Under the pieces are notes generated by a model. The model saw only the letters and a list, made by a program, of their open reading frames with translations, was not told the origin of the DNA and ran no database searches. Of a stretch of DNA of 64,000 nucleotides, positions 50,220-59,963 are shown piece by piece. Location: positions 1-64,000 of the forward strand of contig JBGRQA010000005.1 in NCBI GenBank assembly GCA_041725895.1. Direction: 5' to 3'. Source of the DNA: JBGRQA01 sp041725895. Its GTDB lineage: Bacteria; Bacteroidota; Bacteroidia; Bacteroidales; Marinifilaceae. The position numbers and the translations under genes are program-made. Position 1 is the first letter of the stretch. Each line of letters opens with the position of its first letter.

Positions 50220-50322
50220 CTTTTTATTAATCTAAGCTTATCCATAACTTAGATTAAGGCAAGCGAAATTTTTGCCCGTTTCGATCAAAAAAAATTATAT
50301 AAAAACTCAAATAACAAATTTT

Positions 50323-51876
50323 ATGGCTCAGGAAGACATTTTCAAGAAACTGGTAGCCCATTGCAAAGAGTATGGTTACGTATTCCAATCCTCAGAGATT
50401 TACGACGGACTAAGTGCGGTTTATGATTATGGGCAATTGGGTGTTGAATTGAAAAACAACATCAAGAAGTACTGGTGGGATTCCATGGTGAAACTGCACG
50501 AAAATGTAGTAGGAATCGATTCTGCTATTTTCATGCACCCAACCATCTGGAAGGCTTCCGGCCACGTTGATGCCTTTAACGATCCATTGATCGACAACAA
50601 GGACTCCAAGAAGCGCTATCGTGCCGATGTGCTGATTGAAGACTTGATGGGCAAATTCGAAGCGAAAATCGACAAGGAAGTTGCCAAGGCCAAAAAGAAA
50701 TTTGGTGAAAGCTTCGACGAGGAGCAATTTCGTGCTACCAATCCTCGTGTAAAGGCTAATCAGGAGAAAATTGAAGCTGTTCACAAACGATTTGTAGACG
50801 CTTTAGAGGATAACAACCTTGACGAGCTAAGACAAATCATCGAAGATTACAACATTGTTTGTCCAATCTCAGGAACTAAGAACTGGACTGAAGTTCGTCA
50901 GTTCAACCTGATGTTCTCTACCGAGATGGGATCCACTGCCGACGGAAGTAGCAAAATCTATCTTCGTCCTGAAACTGCGCAGGGAATTTTCGTAAACTAC
51001 CTGAACGTTCAAAAAACCGGTAGAATGAAGCTTCCGTTTGGTATTGCCCAGATCGGGAAAGCTTTCCGTAACGAGATCGTGGCCCGTCAATTCATCTTCC
51101 GCATGCGTGAATTTGAACAGATGGAATTGCAATTCTTCGTTCGTCCGGGTGAAGAAATGAAATGGTTCGACAAGTGGAAGGAAACTCGTATGAGCTGGCA
51201 CAAGGCACTTGGTTTCTCTGATGACAAGTACCGTTTCCACGATCACGATAAGTTGGCCCACTACGCCAATGCCGCAACCGATGTGGAATTCAAATTCCCA
51301 TTTGGTTTCAAAGAGGTGGAAGGAATTCACTCTCGTACCGATTTCGACCTGAATCAGCACCAGGAATTTTGCGGTAAAAAAATTCAGTACTTCGATCCTG
51401 AGCTGAACAAGAGCTACGTACCTTACGTTGTTGAAACCTCTATCGGGGTAGACCGTATGTTCCTGCAGATTATCTCTGAAGCTTATACCGAAGAGAAAAT
51501 CACCAAGGACGATGGTAAAGTTGATGAGCGCGTAGTTTTAAAACTACCACCTGCATTGGCTCCGGTAAAACTGGCCGTACTTCCGTTAGTGAAGAAAGAC
51601 GGACTGCCTGACAAGGCCCGTGAGATCATCAACGAACTGAAGTTTGACTTCAACTGTCAGTACGACGAGAAGGACTCTATTGGTAAGCGTTACCGCAGAC
51701 AGGATGCCATTGGTACTCCATACTGTATCACCCTTGACCACCAGTCACTGGAAGACAATACCGTTACCATTCGTCACCGCGACACCATGGAGCAGGAAAG
51801 AGTTGCCATCTCCGATTTGTATTCAATTCTGAACGAGAAGGTGAACATGAAATCACTATTTAAGAAGCTTAAGTAA
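50323..51876 (+). CDS. glyS: Glycyl-tRNA synthetase (class II, homodimeric)
   Basis: A 517-residue enzyme that charges tRNA(Gly), of the eukaryote/archaea-like alpha-2 type. Class II motifs: motif 2 around RPETAQGIFVNY and GIAQIGKAFRNEI, motif 3 ETSIGVDRMFL, and the anticodon-binding domain from about residue 425 (LPPALAPVKLAVLPLV to the end). The N-terminal GYVFQSSEIYDGLSAVYDYG is also diagnostic. I start at the ATG at 50323 (MAQEDIFKKLV); the upstream in-frame start adds a non-family leader. Confidence 0.93.
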   Translation: MAQEDIFKKLVAHCKEYGYVFQSSEIYDGLSAVYDYGQLGVELKNNIKKYWWDSMVKLHENVVGIDSAIFMHPTIWKASGHVDAFNDPLIDNKDSKKRYRADVLIEDLMGKFEAKIDKEVAKAKKKFGESFDEEQFRATNPRVKANQEKIEAVHKRFVDALEDNNLDELRQIIEDYNIVCPISGTKNWTEVRQFNLMFSTEMGSTADGSSKIYLRPETAQGIFVNYLNVQKTGRMKLPFGIAQIGKAFRNEIVARQFIFRMREFEQMELQFFVRPGEEMKWFDKWKETRMSWHKALGFSDDKYRFHDHDKLAHYANAATDVEFKFPFGFKEVEGIHSRTDFDLNQHQEFCGKKIQYFDPELNKSYVPYVVETSIGVDRMFLQIISEAYTEEKITKDDGKVDERVVLKLPPALAPVKLAVLPLVKKDGLPDKAREIINELKFDFNCQYDEKDSIGKRYRRQDAIGTPYCITLDHQSLEDNTVTIRHRDTMEQERVAISDLYSILNEKVNMKSLFKKLK

Positions 51877-51895
51877 GCTTACTTACGATAATTTT

Positions 51896-51928
51896 AAAAG
51901 CGCAGGACAAATTTGTTCTGCGCTTTTT
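51896..51928 (+). terminator. Intrinsic terminator of glyS
   Basis: AAAAGCGCAG and CTGCGCTTTT stem with inner ACAA/TTGT pairing, then T-run. Confidence 0.85.
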
Positions 51929-52028
51929 GTATTTTAGGGGCTTATTACATCAAGACAAAAGCTGGTTTTGAACTTTCGACCCGGGATCCTACAATTTCCC
52001 CGGCGCCAAACATGAAAATCACAGACTC

Positions 52029-54659
52029 ATGAACTATAAAGACTTACTTAAAAAGATTTTCCCTCATTTTACAGCAATCATTGTTTTCCTGCTTATCGGA
52101 TTTATCTACTTTCAACCCGTATTGGATGGAAAGCAATTGCGAAAAGGTGACACTCTAAATGCACAGGGGTACAAAAAGGAAATTGTTGATTACCGAAAAA
52201 CGAGTGGCGAAGATCCATTGTGGACCAATTCCCTGTTTGGGGGAATGCCAGCTTATCAGATCCTGGTGGGCTATAAAGCCAACGCTGTTCTTCACAAAGT
52301 AAAGAAGACTCTGGAATTGGCTACGCCTGAACCCGTTAAATGGATTTTCCTCTATCTCATCGGATTTTATATCCTCATGATTTCACTGGGAATAAATCCC
52401 TGGCTCAGCATCATAGGCTCCATAGCCTACACGTTTTCAACCTACTTTTTGATTATTATTGGTGCCGGACACATTTGGAAAGTTCACGCCCTTGCTTTTA
52501 TGCCACCTGCCCTGGCGGGAATTCTGCTCTGCTTTCGCGGAAAATACAAAACAGGCGGTTTACTAACTGCTTTCTTCCTCATCCTGAACCTCTACTCCAA
52601 CCACATTCAGATGACCTACTACTTTATGCTGGCTGTCATCATTATTGGAATATTTGAGTTCTACTACCGCTTCAAGCAGAAAGATCTTGCTCATTTCTTC
52701 AAGGCCGTGGGCACCTTAACCATCGCCTCTCTTATTGCTTTGAGTGTAAACATCAGTAACCTTTACAATTCCTACCAATACAGCAAGGAAACCATCCGTG
52801 GTAAATCTGAGCTCACCCTGGGCGACAAAGGCAATCAAACCAGTGGTTTGGATAAAGATTATGCTACAGCCTGGAGCTACGGTGTACAGGAAACCCTGAC
52901 ACTTCTGATTCCCAATGCCAAGGGAGGTGCCGGATCTCCCCAGGAAGCCCTGAGTATATTAAACTACATCCAAAATGGCCAAATGGACGGTGTAGAATCC
53001 TACTATAACATTCCACAGGTGGAGAACCACCACTACTGGGGCAATCAACCCTTTACGGCAGGTCCCGTTTATGTGGGAGCAATTATCCTCTTCCTCTTTT
53101 TCCTGGGACTGTTTATTGTTCGCGGGGCTCTGAAATGGGGACTTCTTACGGCTACCATTCTTTCTATTATGCTTTCCTGGGGCCACAACTTTATGCCTCT
53201 CACCAATTTTTTCCTGGATTATATTCCTCTGTACAACAAGTTTAGAGTGGTTTCCTCCATCCTTATTGTTGCGGAACTGTGCATTCCCTTGTTGGCAATT
53301 CTGGCAGTGAAACAAATTCTCGACAATCCCGAAGTACTGAAGGAAAAACTGGAACTCTTCGGGAAAAAACTGAATATTTTGGCCTTGCCTTTGGCCTTAA
53401 CGGCCGGAGTTGCATTGGTTCTGTATCTTATTCCCACCAGTTTTCTGGATTTCCAGTCTCAACAGGAAATGGCCACCCTTTCCAATATCCGTCAGGCCAA
53501 TCCTCAGGCAGCATCCTTCCTGAAAGAATTTACAGCCAATTTGGAGCTGGCCCGTATCGATATCTTCAAAGCAGATGCACTACGTACCGTTATCCTGATC
53601 CTTTTGGCCGGTAGTTTACTACTTCTATTCGACCGAAAGATTATCAAACAGCCGGTGTTTATCGTAGCTTTGATGGCATTAATCCTGGTGGATCTTTGGC
53701 CGGTTAACAAACGCTTCCTGAACAACGACAGTTTTGTGCCCCGCAAAGAGCTGAACGTAGCCTTTCCTCCAACCGCTGCCGATTTCCAGATCCTGCAAAT
53801 GGAAGTACAAAACAGACCCGGATTGCAGGACAAAATTGACAATGCAATGGCTGATTTCAAAAGGGAAAATCGAAGAGCTAGTAAATTGGAACAAAGCATT
53901 GTTCCCTTTTCCGTTTTGAACCAGAACAGCGATTACCGCGTTTTAAATACTACAGTTAATACATTCAACAACGCAAGTACCTCCTACCTTCACAAATCCA
54001 TTGGGGGATACCATGGTGCGAAATTGCGTCGCTACCAGGAGCTAATCGAGTTCCATATTGCCAAGAACAACATGAAAGTGTTGAACATGCTGAACACACG
54101 CTACATTATTCAGCCAAACAAACAACATGGTACAGTGGCTCAATTGAACCCCGGAGCACTTGGAAATGTTTGGCTGGCAAACAATTTCAAGCTGGTAGAG
54201 AATGCAAACCAGGAGATTCTGGAACTAAATGATTTCGATCCGGCCCAAACGGCTATTGTAGATCAACGTTTTGCCAGTCAACTGGAAGGTTTTCAGCCGG
54301 CAAAGGATACCCTGGCAAGCATCCGGCAAACCCTATATGCTCCAAATCGCCTGCAATATGAGTTTCACAGCAACAGCGAACAAATTGCTGTTTTCTCTGA
54401 AATCTTCTACCAACCAGGTTGGCAAGCCTATATTGATGGAAAAAAAGCACCCCATTTCAGAACCAATTACGTCTTAAGAGGCATGCGCATTCCTGCTGGA
54501 AGCCATAAAATTGAATTTAAGTTTGAACCTGCCTCTTTCTACATTTGCGAGAAGATATCAGTTGCCAGTATGATCCTTTTCTTTCTGGCCGCGGTTGCAA
54601 TCATCGTTCAAGGCCTCAGGAGCTATTTAAAGAACAAAAAAAGCACAATTAATGAGTAA
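52029..54659 (+). CDS. YfhO-like polytopic membrane protein
   Basis: An 876-residue membrane protein of the YfhO family: about a dozen helices (first about 13-30, FTAIIVFLLIGFIYFQPVL), a large extracytoplasmic loop, and a C-terminal soluble domain (about 640-830) ending in a further helix. Characteristic early sequence is RKGDTLNAQGYKKEI and DPLWTNSLFGGMPAY. YfhO-type proteins are related to GT-C glycosyltransferases; in Bacillus YfhO is connected with teichoic-acid glycosylation. The stop overlaps the following CDP-glycerol transferase gene by 8 nt, so they are translationally coupled. Its role in polymer decoration is inferred. Confidence 0.85.
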   Translation: MNYKDLLKKIFPHFTAIIVFLLIGFIYFQPVLDGKQLRKGDTLNAQGYKKEIVDYRKTSGEDPLWTNSLFGGMPAYQILVGYKANAVLHKVKKTLELATPEPVKWIFLYLIGFYILMISLGINPWLSIIGSIAYTFSTYFLIIIGAGHIWKVHALAFMPPALAGILLCFRGKYKTGGLLTAFFLILNLYSNHIQMTYYFMLAVIIIGIFEFYYRFKQKDLAHFFKAVGTLTIASLIALSVNISNLYNSYQYSKETIRGKSELTLGDKGNQTSGLDKDYATAWSYGVQETLTLLIPNAKGGAGSPQEALSILNYIQNGQMDGVESYYNIPQVENHHYWGNQPFTAGPVYVGAIILFLFFLGLFIVRGALKWGLLTATILSIMLSWGHNFMPLTNFFLDYIPLYNKFRVVSSILIVAELCIPLLAILAVKQILDNPEVLKEKLELFGKKLNILALPLALTAGVALVLYLIPTSFLDFQSQQEMATLSNIRQANPQAASFLKEFTANLELARIDIFKADALRTVILILLAGSLLLLFDRKIIKQPVFIVALMALILVDLWPVNKRFLNNDSFVPRKELNVAFPPTAADFQILQMEVQNRPGLQDKIDNAMADFKRENRRASKLEQSIVPFSVLNQNSDYRVLNTTVNTFNNASTSYLHKSIGGYHGAKLRRYQELIEFHIAKNNMKVLNMLNTRYIIQPNKQHGTVAQLNPGALGNVWLANNFKLVENANQEILELNDFDPAQTAIVDQRFASQLEGFQPAKDTLASIRQTLYAPNRLQYEFHSNSEQIAVFSEIFYQPGWQAYIDGKKAPHFRTNYVLRGMRIPAGSHKIEFKFEPASFYICEKISVASMILFFLAAVAIIVQGLRSYLKNKKSTINE

Positions 54660-55875
54660 GCTATCACGAAGAGAGAAACTGGCGCAATTCCTGCAAAAAA
54701 TCGTTTTTCTGCACATTGCCCTGTTTTTCCTCCGGAACCTATATTTTATAGTGGAGAAGTGCTTTCGGAAAGACCGTAGCACTCTCCTCTACTTCCTGAC
54801 GGAGAAATTCTATTACGATAACTCGAAATACCTTTTCGAGCACCTGCGAAACAAAAAGGACTTCAACAGCATATTGTTTACCCCACATCGGGAATTGTAT
54901 GAAAAAATCAACCAAATCTACCCGGGCGAGGTGGTTTATGCCAATTCCCTACGTGGTTTTCTCCTCTTTTTTCGCACAAAAAATGTAATCATATCGTATG
55001 GCACTAGCGCTGCGGCATTTAAACCCTTTTACCTCCACGAAAGATGTAAAAATATTATCTACATGGGGCACGGTACTCCAGTGAAAAGAATTGGTTTACA
55101 AACCCCGGTTTGGAGAAAGCACGGAAAAAAATTTCAACTTCAGAAATACAGCTATCTTACGGCTTGTTCCGATGTGGAATGTCTCATGCTGGCATCCGGT
55201 TTTGATGTGGAGCTGGACCGAATCTGGATTACGGGTCTCCCAAGAACCGACTACCTTTTAAACCCTAAAATCCAGAATCCTGAAATCCTCAAAAATCATC
55301 CCTACCTGGAAAAGAAAATAATATTGTATGCGCCAACCTGGCGAGAGTATGGCTACAAAACCCAATTCTTCCCTTTCAAGGATTTCGATGCCAAAAAAAT
55401 TGAAGATTTTTTGGAACAAAACGATGCTTACATATTGATCAGAGGACATAAGGAGGACATTAAACGCAACAGTTTGAACAAGGAATTTGATATCTTTTCC
55501 ATTGAAAGGGTTCTACCCGCAGAGCAGGCTCAATTCCCTGATGTGAATCAGCTCCTCCCCTTTGTTGATCAGCTGGTGACCGATTACTCCTCCATCCTGG
55601 TCGATTTTCTACTGCTGAACCGTCCTGTTTGCTTTCTTCCTTACGATCTTGAGCAATACAACAGCTACAAAGGAATTCTGTTGGACTATGAAAAAACCAC
55701 CCCGGGAGCAAAGGCATTTACACAAAAAGATTTTCTGAATCACTTGAAGATCTACATGGATAAGCCCCAAACCGATAAGAAATGGCGACAGGAAGTATGC
55801 GACATGTACCATCATCACCAGGATGGGAAAAGCTGTGAGAGAATCTATCAAAGGCTAAAGGAAATCTGCCTGTAA
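54652..55875 (+). CDS. CDP-glycerol glycerophosphotransferase-like enzyme (copy 1)
   Basis: A 407-residue GT-B-like transferase of the TagB/TagF family, which adds glycerol- or ribitol-phosphate units to a lipid-linked glycan at the inner face of the membrane. Signature motifs: GHGTPVKRIG (about 143), APTWREYG, RGHKED and TDYSSILVDFLLLNRPVCFLP in the CDP-binding part. A hydrophobic N-terminal stretch (about 12-35) could be amphipathic membrane anchoring. It overlaps the YfhO-like gene by 8 nt. In a Gram-negative this family is linked to capsule or LPS phosphopolymers. Confidence 0.88.
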   Translation: MSKLSRREKLAQFLQKIVFLHIALFFLRNLYFIVEKCFRKDRSTLLYFLTEKFYYDNSKYLFEHLRNKKDFNSILFTPHRELYEKINQIYPGEVVYANSLRGFLLFFRTKNVIISYGTSAAAFKPFYLHERCKNIIYMGHGTPVKRIGLQTPVWRKHGKKFQLQKYSYLTACSDVECLMLASGFDVELDRIWITGLPRTDYLLNPKIQNPEILKNHPYLEKKIILYAPTWREYGYKTQFFPFKDFDAKKIEDFLEQNDAYILIRGHKEDIKRNSLNKEFDIFSIERVLPAEQAQFPDVNQLLPFVDQLVTDYSSILVDFLLLNRPVCFLPYDLEQYNSYKGILLDYEKTTPGAKAFTQKDFLNHLKIYMDKPQTDKKWRQEVCDMYHHHQDGKSCERIYQRLKEICL

Positions 55876-55900
55876 CATCTTTTACGACCAATGCATCAGG

Positions 55901-56839
55901 CTATTTCAGAATGAACTTCTCCCGTAAAAAACGGTAGAGTTTCAGAGGCATCAAAGCAGCCATGAAGGTTGCCAGCCAAAGGAAACGAAAATGCCTGGTC
56001 TTTTTTGATCTCCACAACAGGGCTAAGGCTTCCTTCTTTAGATTCATGCGAATGCAAAAGTTCGCCTTTATTATAGACCATTTGTATACGTATTGCCAGA
56101 AGCTATCGCGGGGTTTCCCAGCCAGTTGGTACTTTTCCTGATAATCTGAAGCCTTGTCCAAAAAGGGCAACTCCCGGTATCCGGCCTGGAAAACCACATT
56201 GTCCGCATCCCGGTCGTAACACATCCCTACATAATTGGTAAAAACCAAGGGGTACTCCATGGCGATTCTAGTCCAAATCTCCTGATCCTCTCCGTAGCGA
56301 ATGCCCTCCATAAATCCCCCCAGCCGATCGAAAACTTTTTTCTTTACAACTACTGCAGAACAGGAGACCAACATGTCCTGAAGGGAATGGTAAAAGAAAT
56401 CGTCGATAATCCCCTCCCATGGCTCCTTGGCCTTGGGAATTCCCAGATGGACAGCCTCCAGGACTTCACCGCTCCGCTCTTTTTTCTCAAATGAAGTGGC
56501 AAAAAAGGAGTTTTCCGGATTTTTTTCCATAAGATTACGAACAACTTCCAAAAAATCCGGCTTCCAGATATCATCACCATCCAAAAAGGCAACATTTTCA
56601 TAACGGGCAAGTTCGATCCCCTTGTTACGGGCAGCCGACACCCCTTTGTTCTCCTGGGAGAATACACGAATTCGGGGATCCTGAAAACTCTTCACCCTTT
56701 CCAGTCCCTTATCCAAGGAGCCATCATCCACCACAATAATTTCAAAATCGGCAACACTCTGATCCAACACCGATTGGATTGTGCGCTGAATATAGGGCTC
56801 CTTGTTGTAAAGAGGAATAACTACAGAAAACTGAATCAT
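55901..56839 (-). CDS. Glycosyltransferase family 2
   Basis: A 312-residue GT-A transferase. Motifs: VVIPLYNKEPYIQRTIQSVL (residues 6-25), DDGSLDKG (about 37-44), and NVAFLDGDDIWKPDFLE with the DxD-like pair. The C-terminal 50 residues are hydrophobic/basic (FRFLWLATFMAALMPLKLY), a peripheral membrane attachment. It lies between two CDP-glycerol transferase genes on the opposite strand. Acceptor and sugar are unknown. Confidence 0.88.
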   Translation of the reverse strand: MIQFSVVIPLYNKEPYIQRTIQSVLDQSVADFEIIVVDDGSLDKGLERVKSFQDPRIRVFSQENKGVSAARNKGIELARYENVAFLDGDDIWKPDFLEVVRNLMEKNPENSFFATSFEKKERSGEVLEAVHLGIPKAKEPWEGIIDDFFYHSLQDMLVSCSAVVVKKKVFDRLGGFMEGIRYGEDQEIWTRIAMEYPLVFTNYVGMCYDRDADNVVFQAGYRELPFLDKASDYQEKYQLAGKPRDSFWQYVYKWSIIKANFCIRMNLKKEALALLWRSKKTRHFRFLWLATFMAALMPLKLYRFLREKFILK

Positions 56840-56852
56840 ATCTGAAAAAAGC

Positions 56853-56880
56853 TTTTAATTCTGAACATCTATTATCTTTG
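56853..56880 (+). promoter_or_regulatory. Candidate promoter of the second CDP-glycerol transferase gene
   Basis: TTTT at 56853-56856 and TATCTTTG at 56873-56880, 16 nt apart (slightly short); leader about 65 nt. Confidence 0.45.
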
Positions 56881-56949
56881 TATACTAAACCGATGTATCC
56901 ATTCATCCATCGGGACTTTGGCTTTTCATTCTAACAAAAATAAGCAATT

Positions 56950-58209
56950 ATGACTATACGCGGTTTTTCTTCCAACCAAAAACAACAACGCAAATCATCC
57001 AACCAGTCTAATTCTCTATTTTTTGATATTGTTAAAACAAGCCTATACGCCTTCCTTGGTTGGGTATTTATTGCTCCTCTTGCATTTCTGATTCCCAAAA
57101 AAAGAAACCGGGTAATTATAATCGGTCGTAACAAGGGCGAATACCTCGACAACACCAAATATCTTCATCTCTACCTTTCGGAAAACGAAACCAAACTTGA
57201 ATACTATTGGTTGACCGAACAGAAATCCACTTACAATGAACTCAGCAAACACTACCCAAACATTTTGTACCATGTCTCCATGGACAGTATTACAAAACTA
57301 CTAACGGCCAACATCGTGGTAGTTGACGCAATGGACTGGCAGTACAAATTAAAATACCATCTTCTGATCCGTGCAAAAAAGGTACAATTATGGCATGGAG
57401 TGGGCTTTAAGAAAATCTTATCCCTAAATAAAAATTTCAGAGCCGATCTCACCAATTTCTATCAAAACCTTCGGGCGAAACTTGTTGGGAGAACTCCCAC
57501 ATACGACCTTTTCATCTCCACATCGGATTTCTACTCCAAAAACACCTTTGGACCTGCATTTTGCCCCAAAAGAATGGAAGACCTGGGCTACCCGCGTAAC
57601 GATTACTTGATTCGTCAATCAGAAAAACAAAACATTAATATTTTCATGGAAGATCATCAGCTAATCCTAGCTGTCAAGAAACAGGGCGCGAAAATAATTA
57701 CCTATATGCCAACATTCAGAGATCAAAACAGCAAAATGGACAATGCCTTTGATTTGGATCACCTGAATGATTTTGCCAAACAACATCACTTTCATTTCAT
57801 TATAAAAGGACACATCCTTTCAGGTGGAACCAAACAAGAACTATCTAATATTCATTTCTACCCTAATGATAAAGATATCTATCCCCTGCTTCCCCAAACG
57901 GATCTACTCATTACCGATTACTCCTCCATCTATATGGATTTTCTGTTTCTGAATCGTCCTGTACTGTTCTTCCCCTACGACTACGAACAATATATGGAGG
58001 AGGACAACATCCAGTTCGATTACAATTGGATTACCCCTGGGGAAAAATGCAAAACTCAGGCCACACTGCAGGAACAGATGGTAAAAATTCTCATCGAAGG
58101 AAGAGACACGCACAAACAAGAAAGACAAGAAATTTTCAATCTTGCTTTCAAGTATAAGGATGCCAATGCTGCTAAAAGGATTACTAAAATTTTAGAAGAA
58201 CTTTGCTAA
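56950..58209 (+). CDS. CDP-glycerol glycerophosphotransferase-like enzyme (copy 2)
   Basis: A 419-residue TagB/TagF-family protein, diverged from the copy at 54652. Motifs: WHGVGFKKI (about 139), YMPTFRDQ, IKGHIL and TDYSSIYMDFLFLNRPVLFFP. An N-terminal hydrophobic helix (about 33-47, YAFLGWVFIAPLAFLIP) may anchor it. Last 18 nt overlap the convergent flippase gene. Two different copies suggest primer and polymer steps (TagB and TagF-like) or two polymers; this is inference. Confidence 0.87.
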   Translation: MTIRGFSSNQKQQRKSSNQSNSLFFDIVKTSLYAFLGWVFIAPLAFLIPKKRNRVIIIGRNKGEYLDNTKYLHLYLSENETKLEYYWLTEQKSTYNELSKHYPNILYHVSMDSITKLLTANIVVVDAMDWQYKLKYHLLIRAKKVQLWHGVGFKKILSLNKNFRADLTNFYQNLRAKLVGRTPTYDLFISTSDFYSKNTFGPAFCPKRMEDLGYPRNDYLIRQSEKQNINIFMEDHQLILAVKKQGAKIITYMPTFRDQNSKMDNAFDLDHLNDFAKQHHFHFIIKGHILSGGTKQELSNIHFYPNDKDIYPLLPQTDLLITDYSSIYMDFLFLNRPVLFFPYDYEQYMEEDNIQFDYNWITPGEKCKTQATLQEQMVKILIEGRDTHKQERQEIFNLAFKYKDANAAKRITKILEELC

Positions 58210-59667
58210 CTGACTCTTTAAAAAGGCATTCAAATCAGGCACCAGCTTGCTCAGCAGGACAAAACCTACAAAAATAGTCCCGATCAATGCCGAACGAACA
58301 ATAATATCAAAAATAAAGTTATCAAATTGGGGTAGTAACAGATTGGCAGTATAGCTTACAATGGCTATTCCCAGAGCCCCCAAATACCTTCTATCAAACT
58401 GCTTCAAACCGAAAACCTTAAGTAGATAAAGGTATTTAATTGTGTGAAAAACCACTACTGAAACCAGTGAAGCTACTGCAGCGCCCGTCATTCCCCAAAT
58501 AGGAATAAACAGTAGATTGGAAAATACAATACAAGAAATTAAAATCAGAAGAAACAAGGTTTGCATCCTGAATTTAGGGGAATTCAACACAATCACAGAA
58601 CTAACCCCAGCCATCATATCCAAAACATTTACCAAACCGATGAAAAGGATAACATATTTTCCGGCAGAATACTCCGGGGGCAAAAAGGTAAAGATGTTCC
58701 CAACATTGGCCCATATCCCCACAAAGAGCAAAAAAGCAAGTAAGGATTGGTTGAATCCTGTTTCACGGTAAACCTTCTGAATCGTAACCATATCCTTACG
58801 CTTCCAGGCTTCGGCAATCACAGTGGTGGCTATTTTTTTCAGAGCCCTGCTGGGCAAAATTATTAAGGTTCCAAAATAGAAGGCTATGGAGTACACTCCT
58901 GTAGAGCTCAAACCAAGCATATCGTTAACCATGATCTTATCAATGGTAATCACCGCCATATTCCCCATTCCGGCAAGCAGACCATAAATGGCCACACTAA
59001 CAATAATTTTCAGAAAGCGGCGACCGATAAATCCCCATTCGGCCCCAAGCGAAACCTGATTTCGTTTCAATAGTGTAGCTATCATGAGAATCGCAGGAGA
59101 ACACAAGGCCATCACGTACAGGAATACAAACCCGGAGAAGTTAACGACTCCAACTCCGAAAGCAACTACGGCCAAAAAAATCAGAATCCGGGTGAAAAAC
59201 TCTTTAAACAAGATACCTGAAACTGCATCGAAAAGAGCTTTGTTGTAATTGTCCCACAAACCAAAAAACAGGGTCGCCAAAATAATTAAAGGAAGATAGT
59301 AGATGTAATCAACCAAGAGAGCAGATTGTTCGGAATAACGATCCACAAGAAAAGATTGCGTAGAAAAAAAGCCCACCAGAGATATTAAAAAGCCAACGGT
59401 TCCCACCAAAATCAGAAGCAAGAAAAAACCATGATGCTTCTCCTTTTCACTTCTAAAATAAGGGAATAGCCGATTGATTACACTGTTAAATCCCAGCGAA
59501 GAAAACTGGGCAAAAAGGTTGGATATGGCCACCAAAATACTGGTTAAACCATACTGATCGGTAGTGAGTAACTTGGGCATTAAAATCCCCACATTTATAA
59601 ATCCCAAAACAGCCCCTAAATATGAGTATACGGAGCCTTTTATGGTCTGTTGACGAATAATTCCCAA
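58192..59667 (-). CDS. Wzx-like polysaccharide flippase
   Basis: A 491-residue membrane protein of the MVF/Wzx-type oligosaccharide flippase superfamily with about 14 helices. Typical: QTIKGSVYSYLGAVLGFINV near the N-terminus, LGFNSVINRLFPYFR, DKIMVNDMLGLSSTGVYSIA in the middle and GMTGAAVASLVSVVVFH. It would move a lipid-linked glycan across the inner membrane. The start is TTG at 59667 (MGIIRQQTI); I see no in-frame ATG just upstream. Its end overlaps the copy-2 transferase tail to tail by 18 nt. Confidence 0.88.
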   Translation of the reverse strand: MGIIRQQTIKGSVYSYLGAVLGFINVGILMPKLLTTDQYGLTSILVAISNLFAQFSSLGFNSVINRLFPYFRSEKEKHHGFFLLLILVGTVGFLISLVGFFSTQSFLVDRYSEQSALLVDYIYYLPLIILATLFFGLWDNYNKALFDAVSGILFKEFFTRILIFLAVVAFGVGVVNFSGFVFLYVMALCSPAILMIATLLKRNQVSLGAEWGFIGRRFLKIIVSVAIYGLLAGMGNMAVITIDKIMVNDMLGLSSTGVYSIAFYFGTLIILPSRALKKIATTVIAEAWKRKDMVTIQKVYRETGFNQSLLAFLLFVGIWANVGNIFTFLPPEYSAGKYVILFIGLVNVLDMMAGVSSVIVLNSPKFRMQTLFLLILISCIVFSNLLFIPIWGMTGAAVASLVSVVVFHTIKYLYLLKVFGLKQFDRRYLGALGIAIVSYTANLLLPQFDNFIFDIIVRSALIGTIFVGFVLLSKLVPDLNAFLKSQLAKFF

Positions 59668-59915
59668 AGCAATGCTATTTTGTATGATACAGTACGAGCT
59701 ACAAATTTATTCATAAATTTAACAAAATTGGTGTATGCAAAGCATTTAGAGTCTCTAAAATCTTTTTGTAGGATGTTCCCATCTTCTAGAAATCATTCTG
59801 CAAGGGAAAAGATTCTCTGATTCGTTTAAAACCAAAGGCTATTGATCCACCAAATTAGAATCCCCAGACACAAATCACAAATCCGTCAATTCAACTAGTA
59901 ATAGAGTAAATATTA

Positions 59916-59944
59916 TTGAATTACACTGGAAAATTGTATTTTCG
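59916..59944 (+). promoter_or_regulatory. Candidate promoter of the ftsX operon
   Basis: TTG at 59916-59918, 18 nt, then TATTTTCG at 59937-59944 (one base off TAnnTTTG); the ATG of ftsX follows 20 nt later. Confidence 0.45.
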
Positions 59945-59963
59945 CATAAATCAAATTCAAATC

